The notes under the pieces are model-generated. The model worked only from the letters and a program-made list of their open reading frames with translations, did no database searches and had not been told where the DNA came from. A program made the position numbers and the translations under genes. This document shows, in pieces, positions 1 to 8,657 of a stretch of DNA of 64,000 nt (position 1 is the stretch's first letter; every line of letters begins with the position of its first letter). The DNA comes from Salsuginibacillus kocurii DSM 18087 (GTDB lineage: Bacteria; Bacillota; Bacilli; Bacillales; Marinococcaceae): the NCBI RefSeq assembly GCF_000377705.1, contig NZ_KB898623.1:464684-528683 (forward strand), written 5' to 3'.

Positions 1-449
1 TTGAGGATTTTAAGAAACCTCTCAAAGAAATTATGGTTTATCCTGTAGTGACCGCTCATCCCCTTGATTTTGTAGAAGAAGTGGCTTCTGTCTTATATGA
101 ACATGATATTAGTGCTCTCCCTATTGCTGCAGATGACGACACCTTAGTTGGCATGATTACTGAAACCGATATCTTACATACGCTTGTAAAACTTACGGGT
201 GCCCACCAGCCAAGTTCACAGATTGAAATCCAGGTGCATAATGTAGCTGGTCAATTAGCTGATGTAGCTGGCATCTTTAAAGAACGAGGTGTAAATGTAA
301 CAAGTGTCTTAGTTTATCCACATACAAATCCTGAGTACAAAATTCTCGTCTTCCGTCTCCAATTAATGGACCCGAGAGAAGTTATTAACGTACTTAAAGA
401 AGAAGGTTATCACATTAAATGGCCGACAGGTCCGGAGGTTCATCCATGA
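1..449 (+). CDS. acuB: AcuB, CBS-ACT domain protein (5' end outside the window)
   Basis: This is the C-terminal part of AcuB, a protein of the acetoin-utilisation/acetyl-CoA synthetase control locus. The reading frame is open from base 3, so the start lies before the window; 148 codons are visible of a family length near 210. The first part is the second CBS motif, with the typical end LVGMITETDILHTLVK. An ACT-like domain follows (from IEIQVHNVAGQLADVAGIF to the end). Such domains bind adenylates and small metabolites, so a regulatory role is likely, but the ligand is not known from the sequence. The stop codon overlaps the acuC start in an ATGA arrangement, which indicates an operon and probable translational coupling. 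Identification is firm because of both the domain order and the acuC neighbour. Confidence 0.92.
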   Translation, partial: EDFKKPLKEIMVYPVVTAHPLDFVEEVASVLYEHDISALPIAADDDTLVGMITETDILHTLVKLTGAHQPSSQIEIQVHNVAGQLADVAGIFKERGVNVTSVLVYPHTNPEYKILVFRLQLMDPREVINVLKEEGYHIKWPTGPEVHP

Positions 450-1609
450 TTAACAATTCTGTCTTTATTTATTCTGAAGAGCAGCTAACGTATAAATTTA
501 ATGACGATCATCCATTTAATCATATTCGTCTTCAATTAACCAAGGACCTTCTTCAAGACATGAACGCGTTATCTTCTACTCAATTACTTGCACCACGAAT
601 TGCTACAGATGAGGAAATTGGCCTCATCCATGATCCTGGCTATATTGATGCGGTCAAAAAATGTGGCCATGGCGGTCTATCAATTGGAATTGCAAACAAT
701 TATGGTTTAGGGACTGAGGACGTCCCAATGTTTGCAAATATGCATGAAGCTTCAGCTTTGCTGGTAGGAGGAACTCTGCAAGCTGTTGAAGAAGTAATGG
801 AAGGCCGTGCAGCACACGCCTTGAATTTAGGAGGAGGCTTGCATCACGGTTTTAGAGGCAAAGCTTCTGGATTTTGCATCTATAATGATAGCTCGATTGC
901 TATTGAATATTTACGCAAAGTATATGGAATGCGCGTTCTTTACATTGATACAGATGCTCATCATGGGGATGGGGTACAATGGGCGTTTTATGAAGACCCG
1001 GACGTCTGCACCCTTTCAATCCATGAAACAGGGCGCTATCTCTTTCCGGGGACCGGTACTGTTAATGAAAAAGGACAAGGGAAAGGATTTGGTTTATCGA
1101 TCAACGTACCTGTGGATGCCTTTTCAGAAGATGAATCTTTACTTGAGATGTATGAAACTGCTGTATGGGAAGTGGCTGACTTCTTTAAACCAGACATTAT
1201 TGTAACTCAAAACGGGGCTGATGCTCACTATTACGACCCATTAACCCATTTATCTGCCTCTGTTCGTTTTTTCAAAGAAATTCCCCGCATTGCTCATGAA
1301 ATTGCTCATGACTACTGTGATGGTAAATGGGTAGCAGTAGGAGGGGGAGGATATGATATTTGGCGAGTTGTCCCCAGAGCATGGTCTTTCATATGGTTAG
1401 AGATGGAAGAGAAACTTGAAGAAGCTACGGGCCCTTTGCCTACAAGCTGGCATAAGAAATGGCAGCCTCATGCTCCTGTTAAGCTTCCTGAAGCGTGGGA
1501 AGACCCTTCCTCCCTCTATCCGCCTATCCCAAGACGTGATGAAATTAATGAAAAGAACCATAAAACACTTGAAAAAGCTTTATTTCATATCCGCAACGAA
1601 CGTAAGTAA
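446..1609 (+). CDS. acuC: AcuC, class I HDAC-type protein deacetylase
   Basis: AcuC belongs to the histone-deacetylase/acetylpolyamine amidohydrolase family and in B. subtilis removes the inhibitory acetyl group from acetyl-CoA synthetase. The zinc site is visible in DTDAHHGDGV at about residues 169-178, and the second aspartate region in TQNGADAHYYDPLTHL. The glycine-rich GGGGYD loop lies near residue 300. The ATG at 446 was chosen over an in-frame start at 419: GGAGG lies 7 bases before it, the resulting 387 residues match the family, and the longer form would begin inside acuB. It overlaps the acuB stop. The hairpin at 1627-1668 ends the transcript. No acuA is present downstream; in related genomes acuA lies upstream of acuB, which is outside this window. 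Confidence 0.95.
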   Translation: MINNSVFIYSEEQLTYKFNDDHPFNHIRLQLTKDLLQDMNALSSTQLLAPRIATDEEIGLIHDPGYIDAVKKCGHGGLSIGIANNYGLGTEDVPMFANMHEASALLVGGTLQAVEEVMEGRAAHALNLGGGLHHGFRGKASGFCIYNDSSIAIEYLRKVYGMRVLYIDTDAHHGDGVQWAFYEDPDVCTLSIHETGRYLFPGTGTVNEKGQGKGFGLSINVPVDAFSEDESLLEMYETAVWEVADFFKPDIIVTQNGADAHYYDPLTHLSASVRFFKEIPRIAHEIAHDYCDGKWVAVGGGGYDIWRVVPRAWSFIWLEMEEKLEEATGPLPTSWHKKWQPHAPVKLPEAWEDPSSLYPPIPRRDEINEKNHKTLEKALFHIRNERK

Positions 1610-1626
1610 CTACCTTGCACCACTAA

Positions 1627-1668
1627 AAAGCTACCGCAGTAGAAGTTCCTGTTCACTGCGGCAGCTTT
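1627..1668. terminator. Bidirectional terminator between acuC and motS
   Basis: A 14-bp stem (1627-1640 with 1655-1668) with a 14-base loop lies between the convergent acuC and motS genes. It has one A-C mismatch on the + strand that becomes a G-U pair on the - strand, where it is followed by a short T run. It probably serves both genes. Confidence 0.85.
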
Positions 1669-1675
1669 GTTTAAG

Positions 1676-2476
1676 TTATTCTTCTTCTACTTCTTCAGCC
1701 CGTAATTCTTCTTCATAAGAAGGGTCAGAAACGATGAGAACCACTCGTCTGTTTTGCCGAAGATTTTCCTCCGAATCATTCGGTGCCACCGGACGAGTAT
1801 CTCCATAACCTGTGGCAACAAAACGGTCCCCAGGTAAACCTTCCTCTTCTGTTAAGTACCGAATCACACTGCTGGCACGAGCACCTGACAGTTCCCAATT
1901 AGACGGATATCGTTCAGTAGAGATCGGTCGGTCATCTGTATGACCTTCTACTTCTACCATATTGGAAACATTATTTAATAAAGTCGAGACTTTACTCAAG
2001 AAGGGTTCTGCTTCTGGTAATAGTTCTGCTTCTGCTGAATCAAACAGTAGCCTTTCTTGAAGTACAAGGACAATGCCACGGTCGTCCCTTGTGGCAGTTA
2101 TAACTTCTTGAAGTTCTTCTTCTACTAAATATTCTTCGATTTCATCTTGTAAATCATCCAGCTCTTCACCTTCAGCAAGTTCATCTGTAGCTTCATCCTC
2201 GTCACTATCTTCATCTTCTAGTTCATTGAGGTCGTCCCTAGCCTCTTCAAATTCATCACTGTCCCGTTCAGGATTATCAAATTCAATAGCTGAAGGCATA
2301 AATTCCATGATTTGTCTGTCTTCAAAGGAGTCAGCTATCGCTCGAAACCGTTCCGCATCAATCTCTGACATGGAAAAAAGCATAACGAAAAAGACCAGGA
2401 TGAGAAGAACCATATCAGAGAACGTCGTCATCCACTTTGGGGCTCCCTTATCTGGTTCTTGACGTCTACGCTTCAT
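1676..2476 (-). CDS. motS: MotS/MotB-type flagellar stator subunit
   Basis: This is the peptidoglycan-anchored stator protein that pairs with MotP. A basic N-terminus precedes a single membrane helix (about residues 18-38) carrying the essential ion-binding aspartate, D21 in TFSDMVLLILVFFVM. The helix residue 11 positions later is M32, the site where MotB has Val and many MotS proteins have Leu. Residues about 65-115 form a very acidic linker rich in D and E. The C-terminal OmpA/MotB peptidoglycan-binding domain shows VEGHTDDRPI and NRRVVLIV. At 266 aa it is longer than the roughly 240 aa of B. subtilis MotS because of the linker. It overlaps motP by 11 bp. The position beside ccpA matches B. 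subtilis motPS (ytxDE), so Na+ coupling is the family expectation. Confidence 0.9.
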   Translation of the reverse strand: MKRRRQEPDKGAPKWMTTFSDMVLLILVFFVMLFSMSEIDAERFRAIADSFEDRQIMEFMPSAIEFDNPERDSDEFEEARDDLNELEDEDSDEDEATDELAEGEELDDLQDEIEEYLVEEELQEVITATRDDRGIVLVLQERLLFDSAEAELLPEAEPFLSKVSTLLNNVSNMVEVEGHTDDRPISTERYPSNWELSGARASSVIRYLTEEEGLPGDRFVATGYGDTRPVAPNDSEENLRQNRRVVLIVSDPSYEEELRAEEVEEE

Positions 2477-3278
2477 TCGCTAAGCCCTCCGAATCTTCAA
2501 GTTCTTCCTTATCCTTTTGCTCTCGGCGAACAAAGGCACTTAGCTTTTCTTCCAGAATCTTTGGATTTTGGCCAGATTGAACACCAATCACACCTTCTAC
2601 AATCACTTGTTTAACAAAAACTTCTTGTTCTGTTTTGCTTTCCAATTTACTAGCTAATGGCAGAAAGAACAAATTAGCAAGAATTGTTCCGTACAGCGTC
2701 GTGAGCAGAGCGACTGCCATATTCGGTCCAAGTGTCGTCGGATCATCGAGTGATTGCAGCATAAGGACAAGCCCGATTAATGTCCCGATCATCCCCCAGG
2801 CAGGAGCATATTCGCCTGCTTTTTGGATAAGCATTCGTCCTCTTTTATGGCGTTCTTCCATAGCTACTACTTCCGCCATCATAATATCTTTGATGATATC
2901 CGGCTCGATACCATCTACTGACAGCAAAACTCCTTTGCGAATAAACGGGTCTTCTACATCTTCAATACCTGCTTCCAAAGCAAGCAATCCTTCTCGCCTG
3001 GCTTTAGTAGACAAATCTACGAACGTATCAATTAGTTCCCTTAAATCATGCTGATCATTTTGAAAACCTTCTTTGAGTACGCGAGGCAATAGTTTTAAAT
3101 CTTCGGTCGAAAAGTTAACTAAGATAGCTGCCATAAGACCCCCGAATACAATCAAAAAGGCCGTAATCTGCACAAAAAAGACAACCATATTCAGCCCTTC
3201 ATTTGTAAAAACAGCAAACAGAAGGGCTATTATTCCGACTAGAACGCCTATTGGCGTAAGAATATCAAATTTTTTCAT
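2466..3278 (-). CDS. motP: MotP/MotA-type flagellar stator channel subunit
   Basis: MotP forms the ion-conducting stator ring with MotS. Four membrane segments can be seen: two near the N-terminus (about 7-50) and two at about 150-210. The conserved prolines lie in EYAPAWGMIGTLIGL and FFLPLASKL. A cytoplasmic loop of charged residues (LSTKARREGLLALE and EERHKRG) carries the surface that contacts FliG. The length of 270 aa is normal for the family. Its 3' end overlaps motS by 11 bp, so the two are co-translated. The upstream gene is ccpA on the same strand, 66 bp away, and co-transcription from ccpA is plausible, as reported for B. subtilis. Confidence 0.92.
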   Translation of the reverse strand: MKKFDILTPIGVLVGIIALLFAVFTNEGLNMVVFFVQITAFLIVFGGLMAAILVNFSTEDLKLLPRVLKEGFQNDQHDLRELIDTFVDLSTKARREGLLALEAGIEDVEDPFIRKGVLLSVDGIEPDIIKDIMMAEVVAMEERHKRGRMLIQKAGEYAPAWGMIGTLIGLVLMLQSLDDPTTLGPNMAVALLTTLYGTILANLFFLPLASKLESKTEQEVFVKQVIVEGVIGVQSGQNPKILEEKLSAFVRREQKDKEELEDSEGLANEA

Positions 3279-3344
3279 AATCCTCTCCCTAACCTATCCC
3301 ATGTTCCTCGCGCATCAGATCCTTTCGAGCTTCAAGCTGTTCAT

Positions 3345-4346
3345 TTAAGAACGAGTAGAACCACGATATTCAATCCGGTGAGGCAATTCAACAATGTGTT
3401 CACCTACGTCTTCTTTACTCATATATTTTGTTAATAGACGCATAGAGACAGCTCCAATATCATACATTGGCTGCACCACTGTTGTTAATGTAGGACGCAC
3501 CATAGTAGCGAGTCTTGTGTTGTCAAACCCAACGACTTCAATATCTTCTGGAACATTGAATCCTTTGTCCTGCAAACCATGAATAACACCTAAAGCCATC
3601 TCATCTGTAGAAGCAAAGAACGCAGTTGGCGGTTGTTCACTTTCCATCATCTGCTGAGCTGATTCAAGTCCTGTATCATACGTATATGTCTCAATTGAAA
3701 CGTGCTCCTCACGAACGCTAAGTCCCGCTGACGAGAAGGCCTCTTTATATCCATTAAATTTCTTTAGGCCGCTCATTGGGTCTTCTAACGGTCCAGAAAT
3801 GAATCCAATTTGTTGATGACCTTCTTTAATGAGTTCATGAATGGCGTCAAATGCAGCCTGCTGATAGTCAATATTAACTGAAGGTATATCGTGCCCTTCT
3901 CCTAACGTTGCAGCCAGTACAACTGGGACAGAAGCTTGTTTAAATTGTTCAGCATGCTCTTCAGTAATCTCTCCGCCCATAAACAAAATGCCGTCTACTT
4001 GTTTCTCAAGTAGAGTATTTATGAGATGAATTTCTTTTTCTTTATTTTGATCAGAGTTACAAAGAATCATGTTGTACTTATACATGGTGGCGATATCTTC
4101 GATTCCTCTTGCCAGCTCCGCAAAAAAGATGCTTGAGATATCTGGAATAATGACCCCAACTGTAGTGGTTTTTTTGCTTGCCAGCCCTCTGGCTACTGCA
4201 TTTGGTCGATAACCTAAACGTTCGATTGCGTTCAATACTTTTTTCCTGGTAGCAGGTTTTACGTTTGGGTTTCCGTTAACTACTCTCGAAACCGTTGCCA
4301 TTGATACTGATGCTTCACGAGCTACATCGTAAATTGTTGTATTCAC
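3345..4346 (-). CDS. ccpA: CcpA, catabolite control protein A (LacI family)
   Basis: CcpA is the global LacI/GalR-family regulator that binds cre sites together with HPr-Ser-P. The N-terminal helix-turn-helix ([20 protein letters not shown]) and the hinge helix ([14 protein letters not shown]) are almost identical to characterised CcpA proteins. A periplasmic-binding-protein-like core follows, with [18 protein letters not shown] and the C-terminal [16 protein letters not shown]. The start is taken as GTG at 4346: AAGGAGG lies 8 bases upstream, and the 333-residue product matches the 334 of B. subtilis. An in-frame upstream ATG at 4475 would add 43 residues absent from the family and has no ribosome binding site. 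The gene lies between motPS and aroA as in B. subtilis. Confidence 0.96.
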   Translation of the reverse strand: MNTTIYDVAREASVSMATVSRVVNGNPNVKPATRKKVLNAIERLGYRPNAVARGLASKKTTTVGVIIPDISSIFFAELARGIEDIATMYKYNMILCNSDQNKEKEIHLINTLLEKQVDGILFMGGEITEEHAEQFKQASVPVVLAATLGEGHDIPSVNIDYQQAAFDAIHELIKEGHQQIGFISGPLEDPMSGLKKFNGYKEAFSSAGLSVREEHVSIETYTYDTGLESAQQMMESEQPPTAFFASTDEMALGVIHGLQDKGFNVPEDIEVVGFDNTRLATMVRPTLTTVVQPMYDIGAVSMRLLTKYMSKEDVGEHIVELPHRIEYRGSTRS

Positions 4347-4710
4347 TGTAAGGGCCTCCTTATATTTCCTTTCAACGTTACTTTCATAATATATCGTAAT
4401 CATACGACATTTGCAGGAGGTTCCGCAATTCCTTACCTTAATTATATCGACAAAATCCGTTTTTCTTATAGTCATTCCAACAAGAGAAGTAAGATCGTTC
4501 CTGGTTCTTTAGAACTAACCTTGTCCGTTAAGAATGTACTCTCCATCACAAGTCGTCTACGTAATATTGTTCCCTTGAAACTTTTTAAAAAAACTAAAGA
4601 TAATCTTTGAATACTATACTGGAGAGATTGAATAAACATATATAAAGTGCCCTATCACCTGTTTATCCATTTCACTTGTAAGTATACCCAACTTATAAGA
4701 AAATGCTCAT
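4347..4710. other. Non-coding region upstream of ccpA
   Basis: About 360 bp separate the ccpA start from the aroA terminator. It is AT-rich and holds the ccpA ribosome binding site (near 4355-4361) and presumably its promoter. I could not identify a convincing -35/-10 pair or a cre site. Confidence 0.5.
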
Positions 4711-4743
4711 AAAGAAAGCTGACTTCATTAATATGAAGTCAGC
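4711..4743 (-). terminator. Terminator of aroA
   Basis: An 11-bp perfect stem (4718-4728 with 4733-4743) with a 4-base loop is followed on the - strand by a T-rich run. It lies 15 bp after the aroA stop. Confidence 0.85.
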
Positions 4744-4757
4744 CGCTTCGCGCTATT

Positions 4758-5834
4758 TTATCCTTTAAATAATCCTGCTTCACGCAGAGAGCCAAGAAAA
4801 TCATCAAATGTTGGGATATCCATTTGCTGGGCAGAATCAGAAAGAGCTACAGCAGGGTCAGGATGAACCTCTGTCATAACTGCATCAGCCCCAATGGCAA
4901 ATGCTGCTTTAGCTGTTGGCAAGAGTAGATCACGGCGCCCTGTTGAATGGGTTACATCTACCATTACTGGTAAGTGAGTTTCTTGTTTTAGAACAGGGAC
5001 AGCTGAGATATCAAGGGTATTGCGGGTGGCATTTTCATACGTGCGAATGCCTCGCTCACAAAGCATAATTTCACTATTTCCATTGGCATGGATGTACTCA
5101 GCAGCTTTTACGAATTCATCCATTGTTGCAGACATGCCACGTTTTAAAAGTACGGGCTTATTTACAGCTCCAACTTCTTTCAATAATTCGAAGTTCTGCA
5201 TATTACGAGCCCCAACTTGAATGACATCAATGTATTCTAGTGCATTTTCAACATCTTTTGGACTTACGATCTCTGAAATAGTGACCATATCAAGTTCGTC
5301 GCCAACTCGCTTCAGAATTTCCAGGCCTTCTTGTCCTAACCCTTGGAAATCGTATGGAGATGTACGCGGTTTGTAAGCACCGCCTCGTAGTAAGCGCAAT
5401 CCTTGATCTTTCATTGCTTTAGCTACTTCGTATACTTGTTCGTAGCTCTCAACGGAGCAAGGTCCTGCTACTAGCTTTTGTTCAGAGTTACCGACTTTTT
5501 CACCTTTGAGGTCCACCACTGTATCTTCAGGATGCTTTTTTCGTGATACTAGGAGGGACTTACTGTTATCATCTTCTTGAAGTTCTAAACTGGCTTTAAA
5601 GATTTGTTTAAATAAATGCTGAAGAGTAGAAGTTTCAAAAGGCCCTTTATTATTTTCAGCAATTAAATCTAGCATTTTTCGTTCACGTACAGGATCAAAT
5701 CGATTCTGGCCTGCCTTACGTTTAACTTGCCCAATCTCTTGGGCCAATCTAGCTCGTTCGTTAATAAGGTCCAAAAGTTTTAGATTTACCTCATCTAGCT
5801 GATCTCGTAATTGATCTAGTTGCTCGTTACTCAT
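4758..5834 (-). CDS. aroA: Bifunctional DAHP synthase/chorismate mutase AroA (AroG type)
   Basis: This enzyme condenses phosphoenolpyruvate and erythrose 4-phosphate to DAHP, the first step of aromatic amino acid synthesis. An N-terminal AroQ-type chorismate mutase domain (about residues 1-90, with [19 protein letters not shown]) is fused to a class I-beta DAHP synthase. The synthase domain shows [26 protein letters not shown] and [16 protein letters not shown]. In B. subtilis the mutase-like domain mediates feedback inhibition by chorismate and prephenate. The ATG at 5834 gives 357 aa, matching the 358 of B. subtilis, with GAAGGAG and a second GGAG upstream. A GTG four codons earlier would overlap that ribosome binding site. 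A good SigA promoter lies at 5907-5935. Confidence 0.95.
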   Translation of the reverse strand: MSNEQLDQLRDQLDEVNLKLLDLINERARLAQEIGQVKRKAGQNRFDPVRERKMLDLIAENNKGPFETSTLQHLFKQIFKASLELQEDDNSKSLLVSRKKHPEDTVVDLKGEKVGNSEQKLVAGPCSVESYEQVYEVAKAMKDQGLRLLRGGAYKPRTSPYDFQGLGQEGLEILKRVGDELDMVTISEIVSPKDVENALEYIDVIQVGARNMQNFELLKEVGAVNKPVLLKRGMSATMDEFVKAAEYIHANGNSEIMLCERGIRTYENATRNTLDISAVPVLKQETHLPVMVDVTHSTGRRDLLLPTAKAAFAIGADAVMTEVHPDPAVALSDSAQQMDIPTFDDFLGSLREAGLFKG

Positions 5835-5906
5835 GCTCAACTCCACTCCTTCTGTGTATTTTCATTTCTTTAAAAATTATGATACATTTCTGTATGATTA
5901 GAGCCT

Positions 5907-5935
5907 ATTATAAATGATTGCTGTATAGATGTCAC
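5907..5935 (-). promoter_or_regulatory. SigA-type promoter of aroA
   Basis: On the - strand GTGACA (5930-5935) and TATAAT (5907-5912) are separated by 17 bp, close to the vegetative consensus. They lie about 75 bp upstream of the aroA start. Confidence 0.7.
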
Positions 5936-6042
5936 CCTATTTTTCTTTATTAATTAAACGCTTTTAAGCGTTAAAGTATTTTTTGCTTTTATATAAGGAT
6001 TTTCACCGATAATTAATTCATTTTTTTGAGGAGGATCTTCAA

Positions 6043-8178
6043 ATGACCAGTTCTTCCACTTTTTTTGCGTTGGACATTGGAACACGTTCTGTGATTGGTT
6101 TGATTTTACAACAAACAGCTGAGGGCTATCATATTATTGATGTTGAGACTAAGGAACATGAAGAACGCTCTATGCTAGATGGGCACATACATAACATTCC
6201 AGCCGTAGCTAAGGTTATTACTGCAGTTAAAGAACGGCTCGAAGAAAATCATGGCCCTCTTACCATTGCTTCTGTTGCTGCAGCAGGACGTGCCCTGAAA
6301 ACAAAACGCAGGGAAAAATCAATAGATATTTCTACACTACCCCGTCTAAGCAAAGAAGACATTCTCCATCTTGAATTAAGCGCTGTTCAGGAAGCTCAGC
6401 ATGACCTCGCTCAAGCTTTTGAAGAACACCAAGAAAATTATCATTGTGTGGGCTATTCCGTCATGAAGCGGAAACTCGATGATGAGGAACTGCTTAACTT
6501 AGAAGATCATACAGGCAGCACGGCAACGGTTGAAATTATTGCTACCTTCTTGCCCAAGATGGTAGTGGATTCCTTATTAACAGCCTTAAAACAGGCAGAC
6601 CTTGAATTAGAAGCGTTAACACTTGAACCAATTGCGGCGATCAATGTTCTTATTCCGCCCTCTATGCGCAGATTAAATGTGGCTCTCGTTGACATAGGAG
6701 CAGGAACTTCAGATATAGCTATTACAAATGGGGGAACAGTAATCGGTTATGGCATGGTTCCACTCGCCGGAGATGAAATCACTGAAGCGTTAAGTGATTC
6801 ATTTTTACTTGATTTTCCTGATGCTGAACGATTAAAACGAGAATTATCCGAGCATGAACATGTACAATTTGAAGATATATTAGGCATGCCAAATGAACGA
6901 TCAAAGGAAGAAGTGCTTGAACCCATTCGAAATACGATTTCCCAATTAGCCTCTGAAATCGCTTCAGAAATTATGACGTTAAATCAACAAGCGCCCCGTG
7001 CTGTCATGTTGGTCGGCGGAGGGAGCATGACCCCCGAGCTCACAGTTGCTCTAGCTGAAGCTCTTGATTTACCAAAAGAACGGGTAGCAATCCGGGGATT
7101 AGACGCTATTAAATCATTATCTACTGTGGCTGATTCCAGCCAAGGCCCAGAAATGGTGACACCAGCCGGCATCGCTATTGCAGCCAGAGAGTATCCAATT
7201 GAGTATTTATCTGTCGTGGTAAATCAACTTACGGTTCGTTTATTTGATGTTAAAGAATTGAACGTTGGGGATGCCCTTATGGCTACTGGTCTCCAACTCT
7301 CAAAACTTTACGGGCGCCCCGGCATGGCCTATGTTATTCAAGTAAACGGACAGCGAATTACAGTTCCAGGTACTCATGGTGCACCGCCGAGTCTTTTATT
7401 AAATGGCTCAGAAACTACACTGTCTGCCCCCATTCAATCAGGAGACGTAATTCAAACCACTCCGGGCGACGATGGGAGTTCTCCCTCGGTTACGGTTCAA
7501 GATGTCTGTGACCCTGCTAGCGGGATGACCATATTCATTAACGGAAAACCTGTCACCCTGGAACCGTCCATATGGAAAAATGGAGAGATGGTCTCCATAG
7601 ATACACCAGTCTTTGATCGTGACACCATTAAAACGATACTTCCTAAAACGGTGGAAGATGCTCTTCAGCTTTACGAGCCTAACTGGTTAGACCTTGCCAC
7701 CTCCCAATACTATGTCATAAATGATCAGCCTGTGTTTCAAGAGCAACTTACGATTACAGTCAATCAAAAAATGGCCTCTATTCAAACTGCTATAAAAAGT
7801 GGGGACACACTCGAGATTACTCCTAATAACACGTTTCCGCTCACGGTTGGAGAAATCCTCAACCTAAACGGTTGGGAAACAGAAGACACCATTCAACTCT
7901 TCGTAAATGAAGAGAAAGTGACTTTAAAAAAGCCAGCAGTTGCAGTGAAAGTAAATCATTCTCCGGTTTCGCTAGAAGAAGAAGTAACAGACGGAGCCCG
8001 CCTTACCGTTGAGCCAATAGGGGAAGAAGCCTTTACATTTCAAGAATTATTCCGAACTGTAGACCTTCATATAAATCCTGAAAGAGGACAAAAACTAATT
8101 TTACGTAAGAATGGTAAAGATACCGAATTATCCACTACGTTAGAAGAAAACGACACTATCGAAATACGTACTGAATAA
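6043..8178 (+). CDS. FtsA/PilM-like actin-fold ATPase with repeated C-terminal modules
   Basis: Residues 1-390 form an FtsA/PilM-type actin-fold domain. Phosphate-1 is at ALDIGTRSVIGLIL (about 9-22), an SHS2/1C-like subdomain follows, phosphate-2 is at VALVDIGAGTSDIAI (about 215-230), and the adenosine motif is VMLVGGGSMTPEL (about 320-332). The remaining 320 residues are unlike FtsA. They hold several short related units of the form NG-x-x-(V/I)-T-x(2) followed by (S/D)GD-x-(I/L)-x-(I/T)-T-P, seen near residues 433, 498, 574, 620, 636 and 688. These look like tandem beta-grasp-type folds. There is no amphipathic membrane anchor at the C-terminus and no signal peptide. The gene stands alone between aroA and the ytxGHJ group, with GGAGGATCTTCAA before the ATG. 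It is annotated in related genomes as an FtsA-domain protein, but I know of no assigned function; a division or envelope role is inference. Confidence 0.75.
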   Translation: MTSSSTFFALDIGTRSVIGLILQQTAEGYHIIDVETKEHEERSMLDGHIHNIPAVAKVITAVKERLEENHGPLTIASVAAAGRALKTKRREKSIDISTLPRLSKEDILHLELSAVQEAQHDLAQAFEEHQENYHCVGYSVMKRKLDDEELLNLEDHTGSTATVEIIATFLPKMVVDSLLTALKQADLELEALTLEPIAAINVLIPPSMRRLNVALVDIGAGTSDIAITNGGTVIGYGMVPLAGDEITEALSDSFLLDFPDAERLKRELSEHEHVQFEDILGMPNERSKEEVLEPIRNTISQLASEIASEIMTLNQQAPRAVMLVGGGSMTPELTVALAEALDLPKERVAIRGLDAIKSLSTVADSSQGPEMVTPAGIAIAAREYPIEYLSVVVNQLTVRLFDVKELNVGDALMATGLQLSKLYGRPGMAYVIQVNGQRITVPGTHGAPPSLLLNGSETTLSAPIQSGDVIQTTPGDDGSSPSVTVQDVCDPASGMTIFINGKPVTLEPSIWKNGEMVSIDTPVFDRDTIKTILPKTVEDALQLYEPNWLDLATSQYYVINDQPVFQEQLTITVNQKMASIQTAIKSGDTLEITPNNTFPLTVGEILNLNGWETEDTIQLFVNEEKVTLKKPAVAVKVNHSPVSLEEEVTDGARLTVEPIGEEAFTFQELFRTVDLHINPERGQKLILRKNGKDTELSTTLEENDTIEIRTE

Positions 8179-8251
8179 CAAGAGGAGAGAAATGAGGGCC
8201 ATTAGCTCTCACCCTCTCATATCTCCATGCATAGACTGCTTCCCATAAGTA

Positions 8252-8293
8252 AAAAGCTGGCTTTCTCTTTATCACAAGAGAAAGCCAGCTTTT
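8252..8293. terminator. Bidirectional terminator between the FtsA-like gene and brxC
   Basis: A perfect 18-bp stem (8252-8269 with 8276-8293) with a 6-base loop is flanked by A and T runs on both sides. It ends 3 bp before the brxC stop and serves both convergent genes. Confidence 0.92.
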
Positions 8294-8295
8294 CT

Positions 8296-8628
8296 TTATG
8301 AATGGGGCCAGGCATCTTCTAAGGCTTCCACGGTTATTGCACGGTGTGAGTCATGCCATAATACTCTGTCTCTTTCTAATAATAATGCCTGAGGCGATTC
8401 ATGCTTAATCGCCCACCGCTTCGCCACAATATCTGAAAGGGAGCGGTCCTCAATAACATGTAGAAAGTAAAAGTCATGCGTATCGTACTTCTTACTAAAG
8501 CTTTGAAATTCTTCAAAAGCCTTCGCGCTTATTGGACATCCAGTGCTATGTTTGAACAAAAGCACCGGTGTTGTGCCCATTAATGCTTGATTCAATTCTT
8601 CTTCAGTTTTCAATTGTATGATAGCCAA
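8296..8628 (-). CDS. brxC: BrxC/YtxJ, monothiol bacilliredoxin
   Basis: This is a 110-aa thioredoxin-fold protein of the YtxJ family. The single active-site cysteine is C31 in HSTGCPISAKAF, the position expected for a monothiol bacilliredoxin that acts on bacillithiolated proteins. A cis-proline region follows later (ESPQALLL). It is the last gene of the ytxG-ytxH-ytxJ group, 29 bp after ytxH, and ends at the shared terminator. In B. subtilis the operon belongs to the SigB/SigH general stress response; a candidate SigB promoter is seen upstream of ytxG here. Confidence 0.9.
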   Translation of the reverse strand: MAIIQLKTEEELNQALMGTTPVLLFKHSTGCPISAKAFEEFQSFSKKYDTHDFYFLHVIEDRSLSDIVAKRWAIKHESPQALLLERDRVLWHDSHRAITVEALEDAWPHS

Positions 8629-8657
8629 GGTGTCAGCCCCCTGTGCTTCGCCTTCAA

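Noticed and set aside
419-445. A longer acuC start nine codons upstream.
   Set aside because: It lies inside acuB and lacks a ribosome binding site, while the ATG at 446 has GGAGG and the ATGA overlap typical of coupled genes.
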